Shown: piece by piece, positions 34,401-44,596 of the stretch
How positions within the stretch are numbered: position 1 is the first letter of the stretch
How the letters are laid out: each line of letters starts with the position of its first letter
Assembly: GCA_030220185.1 (NCBI GenBank)
Contig: JASPKZ010007795.1
Location: 2,535,001 to 2,599,000 of the forward strand
Direction: 5' to 3'
DNA from: Diploptera punctata
Taxonomy: Eukaryota > Arthropoda > Insecta > Blattodea > Blaberidae
Length of the DNA: 64,000 nt
Made by a program: the position numbers and the translations under genes
The notes under the pieces: model-generated
What the model saw: the letters and a program-made list of their open reading frames with translations, nothing else
Databases searched by the model: none
What the model was told of the DNA's origin: nothing

Positions 34401-34499
34401 AAAACAGAATTGTTTTGAAACATATCCAAGAACAAATCAACATTAATATTGAGGTAAGATGACCAGACTAAAAATAATATAGTTATTAGAAACTTTTAG

Positions 34500-34720
34500 A
34501 ATGCCGGCTTTCGAGCCAGAAGTCATGGTATTAGAAGATTTTGAGATATAAGGCCATGGTCCATAACTGGTATTTTTCCCAGATGCTTCTCCCATGGCTA
34601 CAGATGACATCTTTAGTGGCAAATTCTTCTATGTGATGTTCCCTGGTCAGAAGTTCGGCTGTGTATGAGCGGCAGACTTCTGGAACCCAGTATTTCTACT
34701 TGTGCTTGTTCCCTAATGAC
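34500..34720 (-). mobile_element. Solo PLE family C terminus, degenerate
   Basis: Has GCCGGCTTTCGAGCC and GGCCATGGTCCATAAC words; the minus-strand ribozyme (CTAAAGATG..., GAAGCATCTGG) has lost core residues. Confidence 0.65.
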
Positions 34721-34888
34721 TGGACTAAGTCGAAGGTGATTGGATTCTCGCTGTCAATCTAGAATCTGATTGGTTTGTTTTATTAGAAAAGTATATGCAG
34801 AGCGACATAACACTATTGTAACTAAGTAGAAACACTGATGACCGTTGTTTATTTTTTATTTCACTCGCCTCATACTTCATAACTCCAA

Positions 34889-34931
34889 GCATACCCAGGT
34901 TTCGTCACATCCTTTGTGACATTCTCAATGC
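34889..34931 (-). ncRNA. Hammerhead-like ribozyme with U3/A8 core, family E
   Basis: GCA/TGC stem I, core TTGAGAA, T, stem II GTCAC/GTGAC, GAA, ACCTGGGT, cleavage base A. Confidence 0.73.
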
Positions 34932-35689
34932 AGTGTCACGTTCACAACTGATGTCCGGCTGCCTTCTATCCTGCAGACTGACCTCCGCGCCATCTGATGG
35001 CTGACCGACGAACTTCCAAATCAGTCCTCTCTCCTTATAACCGGGTATTTCAAAATTCATAGTTGTATTTTCATTCTTGCATATGTAAATTTTTTTTCCC
35101 CAAGTTGTGAGTTCCTTCGGTTTTTCCAATTGTTTAAGTAATTTTGTTTTGGTTTCTATTCTATGTTTTTCTGACCAGGCATGTGCAGCTATTGCAGATT
35201 TTTCAGTTTCTCCATTTTTAACATTTCTGAGGTGTTCTTTTAATCTTGTATTTAGATTCCTTTTGTTTTTCCTATGTTTATCTTTTCACAATCTTTACAA
35301 TTAATTTGATAAATTCCCGATTTTTTGCAGTCTTCAATCTTTTCATTTTTGTTGGTTTTTATTAAATTACCTAAGCTGTAATCATTTTTCGGTGCTAATT
35401 TAATGTTGAATTTGTTGAAGATTTTTTGAAACTTGTCAAATACTAAAGAATGGTATGTGAACTTCTTGAATTTTTTACCAATATTTTTATCTGTCTGAAG
35501 AGTACTTTCATTAATCATTTTTTGTTCTTTAAATTTATTTATTTTCTTGTGTATCATCTTCTCTTGAAAACCATTATCCTTCGCAATTTTTATGATGTGT
35601 TCTTTCTCTTTATTGTAATTACAATTTTTTATGATGTGTTCGTTCTCTTTATTGTAATTACAATAAAGAGAAAGAACACTTCATAAAAA

Positions 35690-36359
35690 TTGCGAAGGAT
35701 AATAGTTTTCAAGAGAAGATGATACACAAGAAAATAAATAAATTTAAAGAACAAAAAATGATTAATGAAAGTACTCTTCAGACAGATAAAAATATTGGTA
35801 AAAAATTCAAGAAGTTCACATACCATCCTTTAGTATTTGACAAGTTTCAAAAAATATTCAACATTAAATTAGCACCGAAAAATGATTACAGCTTAGGTAA
35901 TTTAATAAAAACCAACTAAAATGAAAAGATTGAAGACTGCAAAATATCGGGAATTTATCAACTTAATTGTAAAGATTGTGAAAAGATATACATAGGAAAA
36001 ACAAAAAGGAATCTAAATACAAGATTAAAGTAACACCTCAGAAATGTTAAAAATGGAGAAACCGAAAAATCTGCAATAGCTGTACATGCCTGGTCAGAAA
36101 AACATAAAATAAAAACCAAAACAAAATTACTTAAACAATTGGAAAAACCGAAGGAACTCACAATTTGGGAAAAAATTTACATATGAAAAATGAAAATACA
36201 ACTATGAATTTTGAAATACCCGGTTATAAGGAGAGAGGACAGATTTGGAAGTTCGTCGGTCAGCCATCAGATGGCGCGGAGGTCAGTCTGCAGGATAGAA
36301 GGCAGTCGGACGTCAGTTGTGAACATGACACAGCATTGAGAATGTCACAAAGGATGTGA
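35690..36359 (+). pseudogene. PLE family E GIY-YIG endonuclease, plus arm
   Basis: QEKMIHKKINKFKEQKMINE, KFTYHPLVFDKFQKIFN, then GIYQLNCKDC, KIYIGKTKRNLNTRLK followed by a stop (TAA at 36030), AIAVHAWSEKHKIK, and a frameshift at 36188 before MNFEIPGYKERG. The minus arm (34905-35557) is similarly broken. Confidence 0.83.
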
Positions 36360-36376
36360 CGAAACCCTGGGTATGC
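36333..36376 (+). ncRNA. Hammerhead-like ribozyme with U3/A8 core, family E
   Basis: GCA (36333-36335), TTGAGAA, T, stem II GTCAC/GTGAC (five perfect pairs), GAA, ACCC-T-GGGT, A, TGC (36374-36376). Confidence 0.78.
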
Positions 36377-36479
36377 TTGGGAGTTATGAAGTATGAGGTG
36401 AGTGAAATAAAAAATAAACAGTAATAAAAAAACCTCATAGTGTTATTTCCTATCTACATAACTTAACTGATGACCGTGC

Positions 36480-36755
36480 TTTAATTATTCATTTATTTGA
36501 TTATCCAATTTCTGTGGATGAATACAATTCTCTAAAATAGCGAAAAATTATTCTCAATAATAAAAAGAAAAAAAATAATCTAAATACTTTTGACAGGATT
36601 CATTCAAACTCTTCCAAACCTGAAAAACAGAGGAAATTAAGATTTATTTCACTTGTTTATGACCAAAAGGTTCTGTCTCTGCCATTGGCCTTTCTGGCCT
36701 GTTAATTGGAATAACTTTTGTCTTTTGTAGAAGTATTTCTTATTGTACAATACAG
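36480..36755. other. AT-rich intron, no gene
   Basis: Nothing recognised. Confidence 0.5.
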
Positions 36756-36757
36756 TG

Positions 36758-36985
36758 AAAATTATCTTATATTTGAAAAGAAAAATATTTGCTTAGACTG
36801 GGTTTTGAACCCAGGACCTTTGACTCTCTATGTCAATGCTCTATCCAAGTGAGCTACCTTTGGATAGAGCATTGACATAGAGAGTCAAAGGTCCTGGGTT
36901 CAATCCCCAGTCTAGGCATATATTTTTCTTTTCAAATATAATTTGTCCATCATTAAGATATTTAAAAACAAATAATATGAACATG
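36758..36985. repeat. tRNA-headed repeat T3, perfect palindrome
   Basis: Between 36791 and 36917 a minus tRNA-like copy (GCTTAGACTGGG...) runs straight into a plus copy with no spacer; TTGACATAGAGAGTCAAAGG is the anticodon arm in the plus half. Outside are AAGAAAAATAT and its complement. Confidence 0.82.
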
Positions 36986-37015
36986 AAAATTATCTATTTA
37001 TCTTTTGGGTTTTTA

Positions 37016-37440
37016 CAGCTGATGCCGTCTTCCTATGCCAAACTTCCAAAGCCTAAGATCTTGTGCATCTTCAATGCTTTACCCTCTTGCTTGCATTGCT
37101 ATCCTCATGTTTTCCTTCCATGTTAACTTTGGTCTCCCTCTTTTCTTCTTTCTGGTTGGTTGCCATTAATATACCTGTTTTGACCATCTCTCATCTTCCA
37201 TTCTTAAAACATGACCTAACCATTTAATTCCTTCTCCTCAATTCTTTCAATTGTGCTTTCTTCTGCTTCCATTATGTTTCTAATTCCATTATTTGTGACA
37301 TGTTCTAATTTTGACTTCCTGGCACTTCTGTGTAAATAATCCATTTCTAGAGCTATTCTATTCTTGTAGTACTTACTGATTGTCATTACCTCACTTCCAT
37401 ATATTGCAACGGATTCTACCAATATTTTTCCAATATGTTT
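37016..37440 (-). mobile_element. Non-LTR retrotransposon C-terminal fragment
   Basis: Minus strand has IYGSEVMTISKYYKNRIALE, YLHRSARKSKLEHV and NGIRNIMEAEES, the LINE C-terminal pattern, different from the other LINEs here. It continues after the PLE at about 38762-38830. Confidence 0.7.
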
Positions 37441-37551
37441 TTTGGTTATATTTAAATTAATATTGGGAAGTAAATATTATGAGGTTATATCATTAATAGT
37501 GAGTGGAGAACATATTTTAATCGACTCACCTCATACATTTTCAAACTTCTT

Positions 37552-37594
37552 TGATACCGACAGTTTCAGACAATATCATGTCCTTCATCAGTCA
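37552..37594 (-). ncRNA. Hammerhead ribozyme, family G
   Basis: Stem I TGA/TCA, core CTGATGA, extra A, stem II GGACA/TGTCT, GAA, stem III AC...GT, cleavage base A. Confidence 0.78.
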
Positions 37595-38154
37595 TGGCGT
37601 CCATTGATGAAATTCCGTGATTGTTGATTTCTTTAGTGACATCACATCTTGTGCTGCCATCTTTTGTTGGGATTATAAACTTTGTAATTAAATTTTTATC
37701 CACCGGAATATCGAAATTCATAGTTCGATATTTATTCTTCTGAATGAATATCATTTCCCAAATTGTCAATTCCAACGGTTTATCCAACTGTTTTAAAAGT
37801 TTCGCTTCTTTTTCAATTTTATGATGTTCTAGTAAACTATGTGCAGCAATTGCTGAATTTTCAATTTCACAATTTTTAATATTTCTAAAATGTTCTTTAG
37901 TGCATGTTTCTAAATTCCTTTTTGTTTTTCCTATGTATACTTTGCTACAATCATTACAATTAATTTGATAAATTCCAGATTTCTTACTGTCTGGGATGTT
38001 GATTTTTTATTGGTATTTAAAAGTTTTTCCAGACTAAATTTATTAATTGTTGCCAAAGTAATGTTGTATTTGTCAAATATTTTTTGAAATTTCCTATGTG
38101 ATTTTTTTATTGGTATTTAAAAGTTTTTCCAGACTAAATTTATTAATTGGTGTA

Positions 38155-38687
38155 CATGGGAAATTTCAAAAAATATTTGACAAATACAACATTACTTTGG
38201 CACCAATTAATAAATTTAGTCTGGAAAAACTTTTAAATACCAATAAAAAATCAACATCCCAGACAGTAAGAAATCTGGAATTTATCAAATTAATTGTAAT
38301 GATTGTAGCAAAGTATACATAGGAAAAACAAAAAGGAATTTAGAAACACGCACTAAAGAACATTTTAGAAATATTAAAAATTGTGAAATTGAAAAATCAG
38401 CAATTGCTGCACATAGTTTACTAGAACATCACAAAATTGAAAAAGAAGCGAAACTTTTAAAATAGTTGGATAAACCGTTGGAATTGACAATTTGGGAAAT
38501 GATATTCATTCAGAAGAATAAATATCGATCTATGAATTTCGATATTCCGGTGGATAAAAATTTAATTACAAAGTTTATAATCCCAACGAAAGATGGCAGC
38601 ACAAGAGGTGATGTCACTAAAGAAATCAACAATCACGGAATTTCATCAGTGGATGCCATGACTGATGAAGGACATGATATTGTCTGA
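38155..38687 (+). pseudogene. PLE family G GIY-YIG endonuclease
   Basis: GKFQKIFDKYNITLAPINKF, then IYQINCNDCSKVYIGKTKRN after a frameshift near 38260, IAAHSLLEHHKIE, a stop at 38462, and LTIWEMIFIQKNKYRSMNFD. Its last codons (AMTDEGHDIV, stop) lie inside the ribozyme. Confidence 0.8.
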
Positions 38688-38701
38688 AACCGTTGGTATC
38701 A
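38659..38701 (+). ncRNA. Hammerhead ribozyme, family G, MED12-sense
   Basis: TGA (38659-38661), CTGATGA, extra A, GGACA/TGTCT, GAA, stem III ACC-GTT-GGT, cleavage base A, TCA (38699-38701). All core positions are kept. Confidence 0.84.
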
Positions 38702-38877
38702 AAGAAGTTTGAAAATGTATGAGGTGAGTCGATTAAAATATGTTCTCCATTCACTATTAATGTTTTTTTGGTGTCTTTCCAAATATGCTTATCCAACCAT
38801 ATAGAATTTAATGATGATATTTCTTATTGTACAATACAGTGAAAATAATAATCAATGATTTGTGTTTATCTTTGTAG

Positions 38878-39008
38878 ATTCTGAAAGAGCTGCCAGAAGT
38901 GGGAAGCCCAATTACAGGCAAAAGGGTCATCGCTTGTTAGGAGTTATACAACTGGTTTAAGTTTATATGTTGTTGGAGTACTAAGAAGATATCATTGCTG
39001 TCTTCTAT
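38878..39008 (+). CDS. MED12: MED12 internal exon d, with a 1-bp frameshift
   Basis: From the acceptor TTTGTAG the reading is ILKELPEV. In that frame a stop follows at about 38938. Dropping one G from the GGG at 38901-38903 restores EAQLQAKGSSLVRSYTTG and then LSLYVVGVLRRYHCCLL up to the donor GTGAGT. The exon is 131 bp, but its neighbours' phases require 130, so exactly one base is extra. It could be a sequencing or assembly error in a G run, or a real lesion. All other exons are open, which favours an error. Confidence 0.9.
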
Positions 39009-39550
39009 GTGAGTAATCTATTTCAATCACTTCAATAGAGAAATTACTATTTATGTTATGGATCAACATTAAGATTTTTATCTTTAGGACTTAGGGCCGC
39101 ATCCAAAGACATTTCTCCGTTCTCAATTTTTTCTAATTACTGATGAGCTGAGATTTGCGTGAGAATCTCACTGTCCATTCATATATCGAATTAGTGAGAT
39201 TCTTGCCAATCAAGCGTAAAACTCGACTATTTTCTTTTCCTGCGAAGTTGGCAACAAAAACCCGTTTTCAATGCTTTCCAAAGCATTTCCCACAGAGTAT
39301 AATACTCTATGGCAACAGAGTATAATACTCTGTGGCATTTCCAACGTACCTTAGGGCAACAGCTGCTGACTAATGGATATTTTGCATATTAAAATGTATG
39401 CAAGTCATTTTAAAAATAAAAAATACCTGTAATTACATGGTTACAAAGTAAGATACAATAATTAAAAAGAAATAATGAGCACATTTTTACGGAATATGGA
39501 TGCTCTCAAATACGTAGGCCTACAGATATTTCAGGATATCTCTGTAATAA
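39009..39550. other. MED12 intron, no gene
   Basis: A short repeat ACAGAGTATAATACTCT occurs twice near 39290-39335. Confidence 0.5.
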
Positions 39551-39552
39551 AG

Positions 39553-39858
39553 GGGCACGCCGTAGCGTAGTGGTTAAGGCACTGAGCTACAAGCCGGAGG
39601 GTCGAGGGTTCAAGTCCCGTTGGGGTCAGAATTTTTAAACTGACCCAAACCCTCTGGCGGCACTATGGCCCTGGGGTCGACTCAGCCTCTAACGGAAATG
39701 AGTACCAGACGCTTGTTCTGGGTAAAGGCGGCCGTCACGCAGGGCTGACAACCCGGCTGACATCAAGTGCCGATTGTCTAGAAAAAGTGGGAGCCTTAAC
39801 CTCCTACTACCCCAAGGGCCTCCTGAGGCCTGTTGTGGGATCACTTTACCTTTTACTT
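39553..39858 (+). mobile_element. tRNA-derived SINE, family B, full length
   Basis: GGGCACGCCGTAGCGTAGTG head, B-box GGTTCAAGTCCCG, complete body, flanked by ATCTCTGTAATAAA on both sides. Confidence 0.92.
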
Positions 39859-40322
39859 TATCTCTGTAATAAATATTTTTGAATATACAATATAATGCAT
39901 AGTTAAATACAGGAAATAACATTATGAGGTTCTTATTCATGAAGAATGAGTCATTTTTTGTATCTTACCTCATAGTTTATGTTTTCTTAAACACAGAACT
40001 TTGTATTGACAACTCATTTTTCACATTCAATGGAAAATTTTATAAACAAATTTCGGGTTTAGCAATGGGCAATCCACTGTCACCATTTTTGGCTAATTTG
40101 TTTACGGGGTATCTAGAATGTCACATCATCAACGCTTATCCATAGATATTTAAATGTTGGTACAGATATGTGGATGATGTTTTCTCAATAATAAATCCAA
40201 AATATACAGAAGATGCATTAAAATTACTTAACCTTAAAGGCGAATCTGTTAAATTTACCATGGAATTAGAGAAAGATAATCAAATCCCATTTTTGGACTC
40301 GAAGATAATTAGGAATGAACTT

Positions 40323-40539
40323 TATATTTGAAGAGAAAAATTATACGCTCAGACTGGGACTTGAACCCGGGACCCTTGGTTTTCTAGTCCAAGTGCTCTA
40401 CCATCTGAGCTACCTGAGCAAGTACCAATCTAAACGCGTTTAAACGGGTTCAAGTCTCGGTCTGAGCGTATAATTTTTCTCTTCAAATATGATTTATCCA
40501 TCATTGAGAGGTATGAAATTAATAATAAAAACATCTAAA
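40323..40539. repeat. tRNA-headed repeat T1, palindromic, inserted in a PLE
   Basis: tRNA-like 40347-40419 on the minus strand, then a partial plus B-box and acceptor to 40468. The TSD AGGAATGAACTT (40311-40322, 40540-40551) is a duplication of PLE coding sequence, so both ends of the insertion are certain. Confidence 0.9.
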
Positions 40540-40954
40540 AGGAATGAACTTCATCAAAATATTGAATTTGATATACACAGGAAAGATACCCATACAGATA
40601 ATTACGTTAAATCTTCAGGTTTTAATCATATTGCTCATAAACTTGCAATATTCAACAGTTTAGTATACAGATTAACCAACATCCCCTTAAGTGAAGAAAA
40701 TTTTAAGAAGAAATTCAATCACATTTTAAACATTGCTATGTCAAATGGTTTTGGAAAGGAGATTAATAATAAATAAGTTAAAGAGATTCCAACAACAAAA
40801 AAGACTTAAAGAATACACCACCCTACAACCTGATTAAAAAGAAAATAAACATTTCAAGAAAATTACTTACCATCCTGAAACACACAGAAAGTTTCAAAAT
40901 ATGTTTAACAAATTTGATATTACATTAGCACCGATTAACAAATTTAGCCTGGAC

Positions 40955-41365
40955 CATTTAACTCATGCCCCAAATGAGAGTCAATGACCAATCACGTTTC
41001 AATGATTTCTGTTTTACAACCAATCAGAGTCGTGTTTCACGAAATATTTATCAGTGTTATAATTACCATATTAAAGAAAGCTCCTCCTTTTTAATATTCT
41101 GAAATAGTATGATCTAGTTACAGTGATAAACAAAAGAAGCAGATGAAGCGTACCTATCGTTTCTCATTTGTTTTCAAACATCGCCATTTACCTTAGATAT
41201 ATAAATATTTTAAAATAACTACAGTTAAATAATGATTTGTGAGTAAACAGCTTAATTTTATTCGTTAAATAGTCCTAACAAATGCCACTCTTGATTTCCA
41301 AATTCTCTAGATAAATTCATAAATTTATCGATAATTTGGAAATCACTCGTGGCATTACTTATGAT
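40955..41365. mobile_element. Repeat X, uninterrupted copy
   Basis: About 410 bp with the CCAATCA boxes near 40988 and 41020, TTTTCAAACATCGCC, and the terminal hairpin GATTTCCAAATT/AATTTGGAAATC. No ORF. The older interrupted copy is at 14905-17560. Confidence 0.72.
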
Positions 41366-41781
41366 AATCTACTAGTAACCAATAAGAAAGTTAATGTCCC
41401 AGATATTAAAAAATCTGGAATTTACGAAATCAGTTGCAATGACTGCAATAAAGTACATATAGGAAAAACTAAAAGAAATTTAGAATTTCGTACAAAAGAA
41501 CACCTTAGAAGTATTAAAAATGGTGAAAATGAAACAGTGGCAATTGCAGCTCATAGTTTGCTAGAAAATCATAAAATCGGAAAAGACACTAAACTTTTGA
41601 AACATTTGGAGAAACCTTTAGAATTAACAATTTGGGAAAAGATATACATTCAGAAGAATAAATATAAAGCAATGAATTTCGATATCCCCGACGAGAATAA
41701 TTTATCTCCAAGTTCATAAAATCTACACCAGATGGCAGTTCAGAAGATGATGCTAACGACGAAATTTCAACAGTTGGAATT

Positions 41782-41825
41782 TGACTGAAGATGGAAGTAA
41801 TACTATACTTTTGAAACCGGTATCG
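41782..41825 (+). ncRNA. Hammerhead ribozyme, PLE at 39905-41850
   Basis: Stem I TGA/TCG (with one G-T), core CTGAAGA, extra T, stem II GGAAGTA/TACTTTT (seven pairs, two G-T), GAA, ACCGGT, cleavage base A. Confidence 0.82.
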
Positions 41826-41854
41826 TGAAGACACACAACTTTGTGAGGTGAGAT

Positions 41855-42365
41855 GTTAAAACATTTTCTCCAACAGGAGAACAGGAACTGCAGTTTTCAA
41901 AAGGAAACATCCCTTCCATTTTCAACTGATATTATGACTACCGGATTTTTGTTGGAATCTCCATCTATAATGTTGCCATTTGGTGTTGATTTGATGAACT
42001 TTGAGATCGGGTCCTGTTCATCAGAAATTTCAAGATTCATGGATTTAAATTTGTTCTTCTGAATATGTATTTACTCCCAAACTGTCAATTCTAAAGGTTT
42101 TTCCAAATGTTTTAGAAGTTTGGCCTCTTTTTCAATTCTATGACTCTCCAACAAACTATGTGCTGCAATATAGCTGATTTTTCAATTTCACCATTTTGAA
42201 CATTTCCAAAGTGTTCCTTTGTGTGAGTGTCCAAATTCCTTTTTTTTTCCCTGTGTATACTTTATTGCAGTTTCTACAACTAATTTGATAAATTCTCAAT
42301 TTTTTATTATCTGGGGTGTTCAATTTCTTATTGGTTAATAATAGATTACCAAAGCTAAATTTAAG
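41855..42365 (-). pseudogene. PLE family D GIY-YIG endonuclease, minus
   Basis: Minus strand: GIYQISC near 42290, TKGTLWKCSK-like frameshifted nuclease, then KFKSMNLEISDEQDPISKFI. A ribozyme follows at 41882-41928. The reading continues in pieces at 42775-42797, 43107-43257 and 43777-43925 (RLKEYTTLQSDSKKGKQF, SSSFNHIAHKHAIFNSLIY), separated by other insertions. Confidence 0.78.
41882..41928 (-). ncRNA. Hammerhead-like ribozyme with U3/A8 core, family D
   Basis: Stem I CAG/CTG, core TTGAAAA, extra T, stem II GGAAGG/CCTTTT (six pairs, two G-T), GAA, stem III AAC-TGCA-GTT, cleavage base C. Stems I and II differ from the 26073 copy by paired changes. Confidence 0.8.
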
Positions 42366-42775
42366 ATAAAATCAAATGTTTCATACCTCTCCTCATATTA
42401 ATCTTCCAAGTAGATCGCGATTTCAAGACCATAGCGATCCCATCTTCAGTACCACTTAAGAAGTGTTTCTTCCGATCAACATAACATCAGTCGTCCAGAT
42501 GGTTCAGAAAATGGGACTGCTATGGTCTTGAAATCGCGATCTACATAGAAGATTGACAAGAGGAGAGGTATGAAACATTTGATTTTATCTTAAATTTAGC
42601 CTTGGTAACCACTTAAGAAGTGGTTCTTCTGATCTACATAATATCAGTCGTCAAGATGGTACTGAAAATAGGACCGCTTTGGTCGTGAGAAGATTAATAT
42701 GAGGAAAGGTATGAAACATTTGATTTTTTCTTAAATTAAATCTCATAATGAATTATTCCTATAAAAGTTCAAGGC
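42366..42775. mobile_element. Short palindromic PLE termini
   Basis: Two foldback units with TTTCATACCTCTCCTCAT and its complement; the first spans about 42366-42590, the second, partial, about 42610-42740. The first carries a canonical ribozyme on the minus strand. Confidence 0.65.
42410..42452 (-). ncRNA. Hammerhead ribozyme, short PLE
   Basis: Stem I GTA/TAC, core CTGAAGA, extra T, stem II GGGATC/GGTCTT with G-T pairs, GAA, self-complementary ATCGCGAT, cleavage base C. The plus-strand partner (42504-42550) has lost the core. Confidence 0.75.
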
Positions 42776-42797
42776 TAAATTTATTTATCGGTACCAA

Positions 42798-43106
42798 GGG
42801 GGCACACCGTAGCGTAGTGGTTAAGGCACTGAGCTACAAGCCGGAGGGTCGAGGGTTCAAGTCCCGTTGGGGTCAGGATTTTTAAACTGACCCAAACCCT
42901 CTGGCGGCACTATGGCCCTGGGGTCGACTCAGCCTCTAACTGAAATGAGTACCAGACGCTTGTTCTGGGGTAAAGGCGGCCGTCACGCAGGGCTGACAAC
43001 CCGGCTGACATAAAGTGTCGATTGTCTAGAAAAAGTGGGAGCCTTAACCTCCTACTACCCCTAGGGCCTCCTGAGGCCTGTTGTGGGATCACTTTACTTT
43101 ACTTTA
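42798..43106 (+). mobile_element. tRNA-derived SINE, family B, full length
   Basis: Near-identical to the copy at 39553-39858, inserted in PLE D sequence. Confidence 0.92.
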
Positions 43107-43257
43107 ATGTAATATACAAATTTTTGAAAATTTTTTATGAATTTCAGGATGATAAGTAATTTTCTTAAATTGTTTTCCTTTCTTTGAATCAGATTGCAGG
43201 GTGGTATATTCTTTTAATCTTTTTTATTGTCTGAATTTCTTTAATTTATTTATAATT

Positions 43258-43764
43258 GACGATTTTTATTATTAATTTAACACTTCTCATAGAAGGATAA
43301 ATTATATTTGAAGAGAAAAATTTTTGCCTAGACCGGGACTCAACCCCGGGACCCTTGGCTTTCCGGGCCAAGTGCTCTACCAACTGAGCTACCGAGGCGA
43401 GTTACGATCTAGACGCAAATTTTTCTCTTATGTACGTTGTAATTCCCTCGTGCCAAATGCTTTAAACCATAGCTTCTATCTTTGCAAATGGCAGCTTCTT
43501 AGTTAAGAAGACATTTATTGGGAATTTAACACTACTTTATAGCCAGTAGGGCTTCTATTGACGATTTTTATTATTAATTTAACACTTCTCATAGAAGGAT
43601 AAATTATATTTGAAGAGAAAAATTTACATAAGAGAAAAATTTGCGTCTAGATCGTAACTCGCCTCGGTAGCTCAGTTGGTAGAGCACTTGGCCCGGAAAG
43701 CCAAGGGTCCCGGGTTCGAGTCCCGGTCTAGGCGAAAATTTTTCTCTTCAAATATAAAAAAATA
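43258..43764. repeat. tRNA-headed repeat T2, dimer inserted in a PLE
   Basis: tRNA-like copies 43326-43398 (minus) and 43661-43733 (plus), with a repeated GACGATTTTTATTATTAATT unit between. TSD TTATTTATAATT (43246-43257, 43765-43776, 12 bp). Confidence 0.88.
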
Positions 43765-43969
43765 TTATTTATAATTATTAGCTATATTCAAAATGTGATT
43801 GTATTCTTTCTTAAAATCTTCTTCATTTAAGGGACCATTTAATAATCTATATATCAAACTGTTGAAAATTGCATGTTTATGAGCAATATGATTGAAACTT
43901 GAAGACTTTATACATATACAATATAATATTTAATCATCATCATCATAGTACATTCACGAATTTAGGCCG

Positions 43970-44480
43970 TTCATTGACCTGTTTCGGCCTCAAGAGAAAT
44001 ACCATCCAAAAGTCTTTTGAGTGGACGTCCTGGTCTTCTTCTTCCTGCAGGTTGATATCTTAACATTTGTTTGGGTATTCTGTGATCTTCCATTCGATGA
44101 ACATGTTGCATCCATCTTGACTTATAATCAGAAATTTTATTTTCTAAAGATTCCATGTGTAATTCTTCTAAGATGTCTTCATTTTTTTTGTGATCTAGTA
44201 GTGTGTATCCTGCAGTCCTCCGAAGATATCTCATTTCAGCAGATCTAAGTCTCTGTATATCCTTCTGTTTCAACGTCCATACTTCGCTACCATACAAAAG
44301 AGTTGGAAGAGCCAGCGTTTTATACACTTTCAGTCTTGAATGCTTTTGGACTAATTGTGGTTTGAAGATAGAATTTATTAACCGTAAAATTCTTAAAAAT
44401 TTAGATATTTTTGCATTTACATCCTTTTCTTCTTCATATGATATAATTTTATATATTCGTAAAGATAACATATCATCAAA
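43970..44480 (-). pseudogene. Non-LTR retrotransposon C-terminal fragment
   Basis: A 166-codon open minus reading: KISKFLRILRLINSIFKPQL, LALPTLLYGSEVWTLKQKD, RRTAGYTLLDHKKNEDILEE, RWMQHVHRMEDHRIPKQM, GRRRPGRPLKRLLDG. This is the post-RT domain of a LINE of a different family from 1505-2720. RT motifs are missing. Confidence 0.82.
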
Positions 44481-44559
44481 TGAAAATTCCTACCGTATTC
44501 TCAAAAATAATAGATGAAATTACGATATTACGACTTTTATGTCTGATTATATTGCTATC

Positions 44560-44596
44560 ATTATTATTATTGTTATTATTATTATTATTATTGTTG
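44560..44596. repeat. (ATT)n microsatellite
   Basis: Trinucleotide run directly in front of the SINE D head. Confidence 0.85.

Larger units (their letters stand above)
32604..34480. mobile_element. PLE family H, inverted dimer with inserts
   Basis: The minus arm (32604-33255) and plus arm (33700-34480) carry the GIY-YIG half. The TSD is AGTTATTAGAAA (32592-32603, 34481-34492, 12 bp). A SINE B (33356-33668) and (TA)n tracts have expanded the centre. A further PLE copy end lies at 33890-33965. Confidence 0.85.
34846..36465. mobile_element. PLE family E, inverted dimer
   Basis: Minus arm 34846-35660 and plus arm 35661-36465, with TSD ACTGATGACCGT (34834-34845, 36466-36477, 12 bp). Each arm includes more of the linker than the 18702 copy (MIHKKINKFKEQKMINESTL) plus the GIY-YIG domain. 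Confidence 0.9.
37447..38761. mobile_element. PLE family G, inverted dimer inserted in a LINE
   Basis: The minus arm (37447-38095) and plus arm (38096-38761) hold the GIY-YIG part. Approximate TSD GTTTTTTGGT on both sides. Arms end in GACTCACCTCATAC and its complement. Confidence 0.82.
39997..41719 (+). pseudogene. PLE RT and GIY-YIG endonuclease, interrupted
   Basis: LCIDNSFFTFNGKFYKQISG, LAMGNPLSPFLANLF, a stop at 40142, RYVDDVFSIINPKY, then after the T1 insert NELHQNIEFDIHRKDTHTDN, YRLTNIPLSEENF, and after repeat X the GIY-YIG domain (GIYEISCNDCNKVHIGKTKR; the Tyr of YIG is His) and LTIWEKIYIQK. Confidence 0.85.
39905..41850 (+). mobile_element. PLE family G/D-like, with two inserts
   Basis: Left boundary AGGAAATAACATTATGAGGT, inverted terminus ending ACACAG at 39996, RT/GIY-YIG body, right ribozyme and TGTGAGGTGAGATG. 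Interrupted by a T1 repeat (40323-40539) and by repeat X (40955-41365). Confidence 0.82.
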
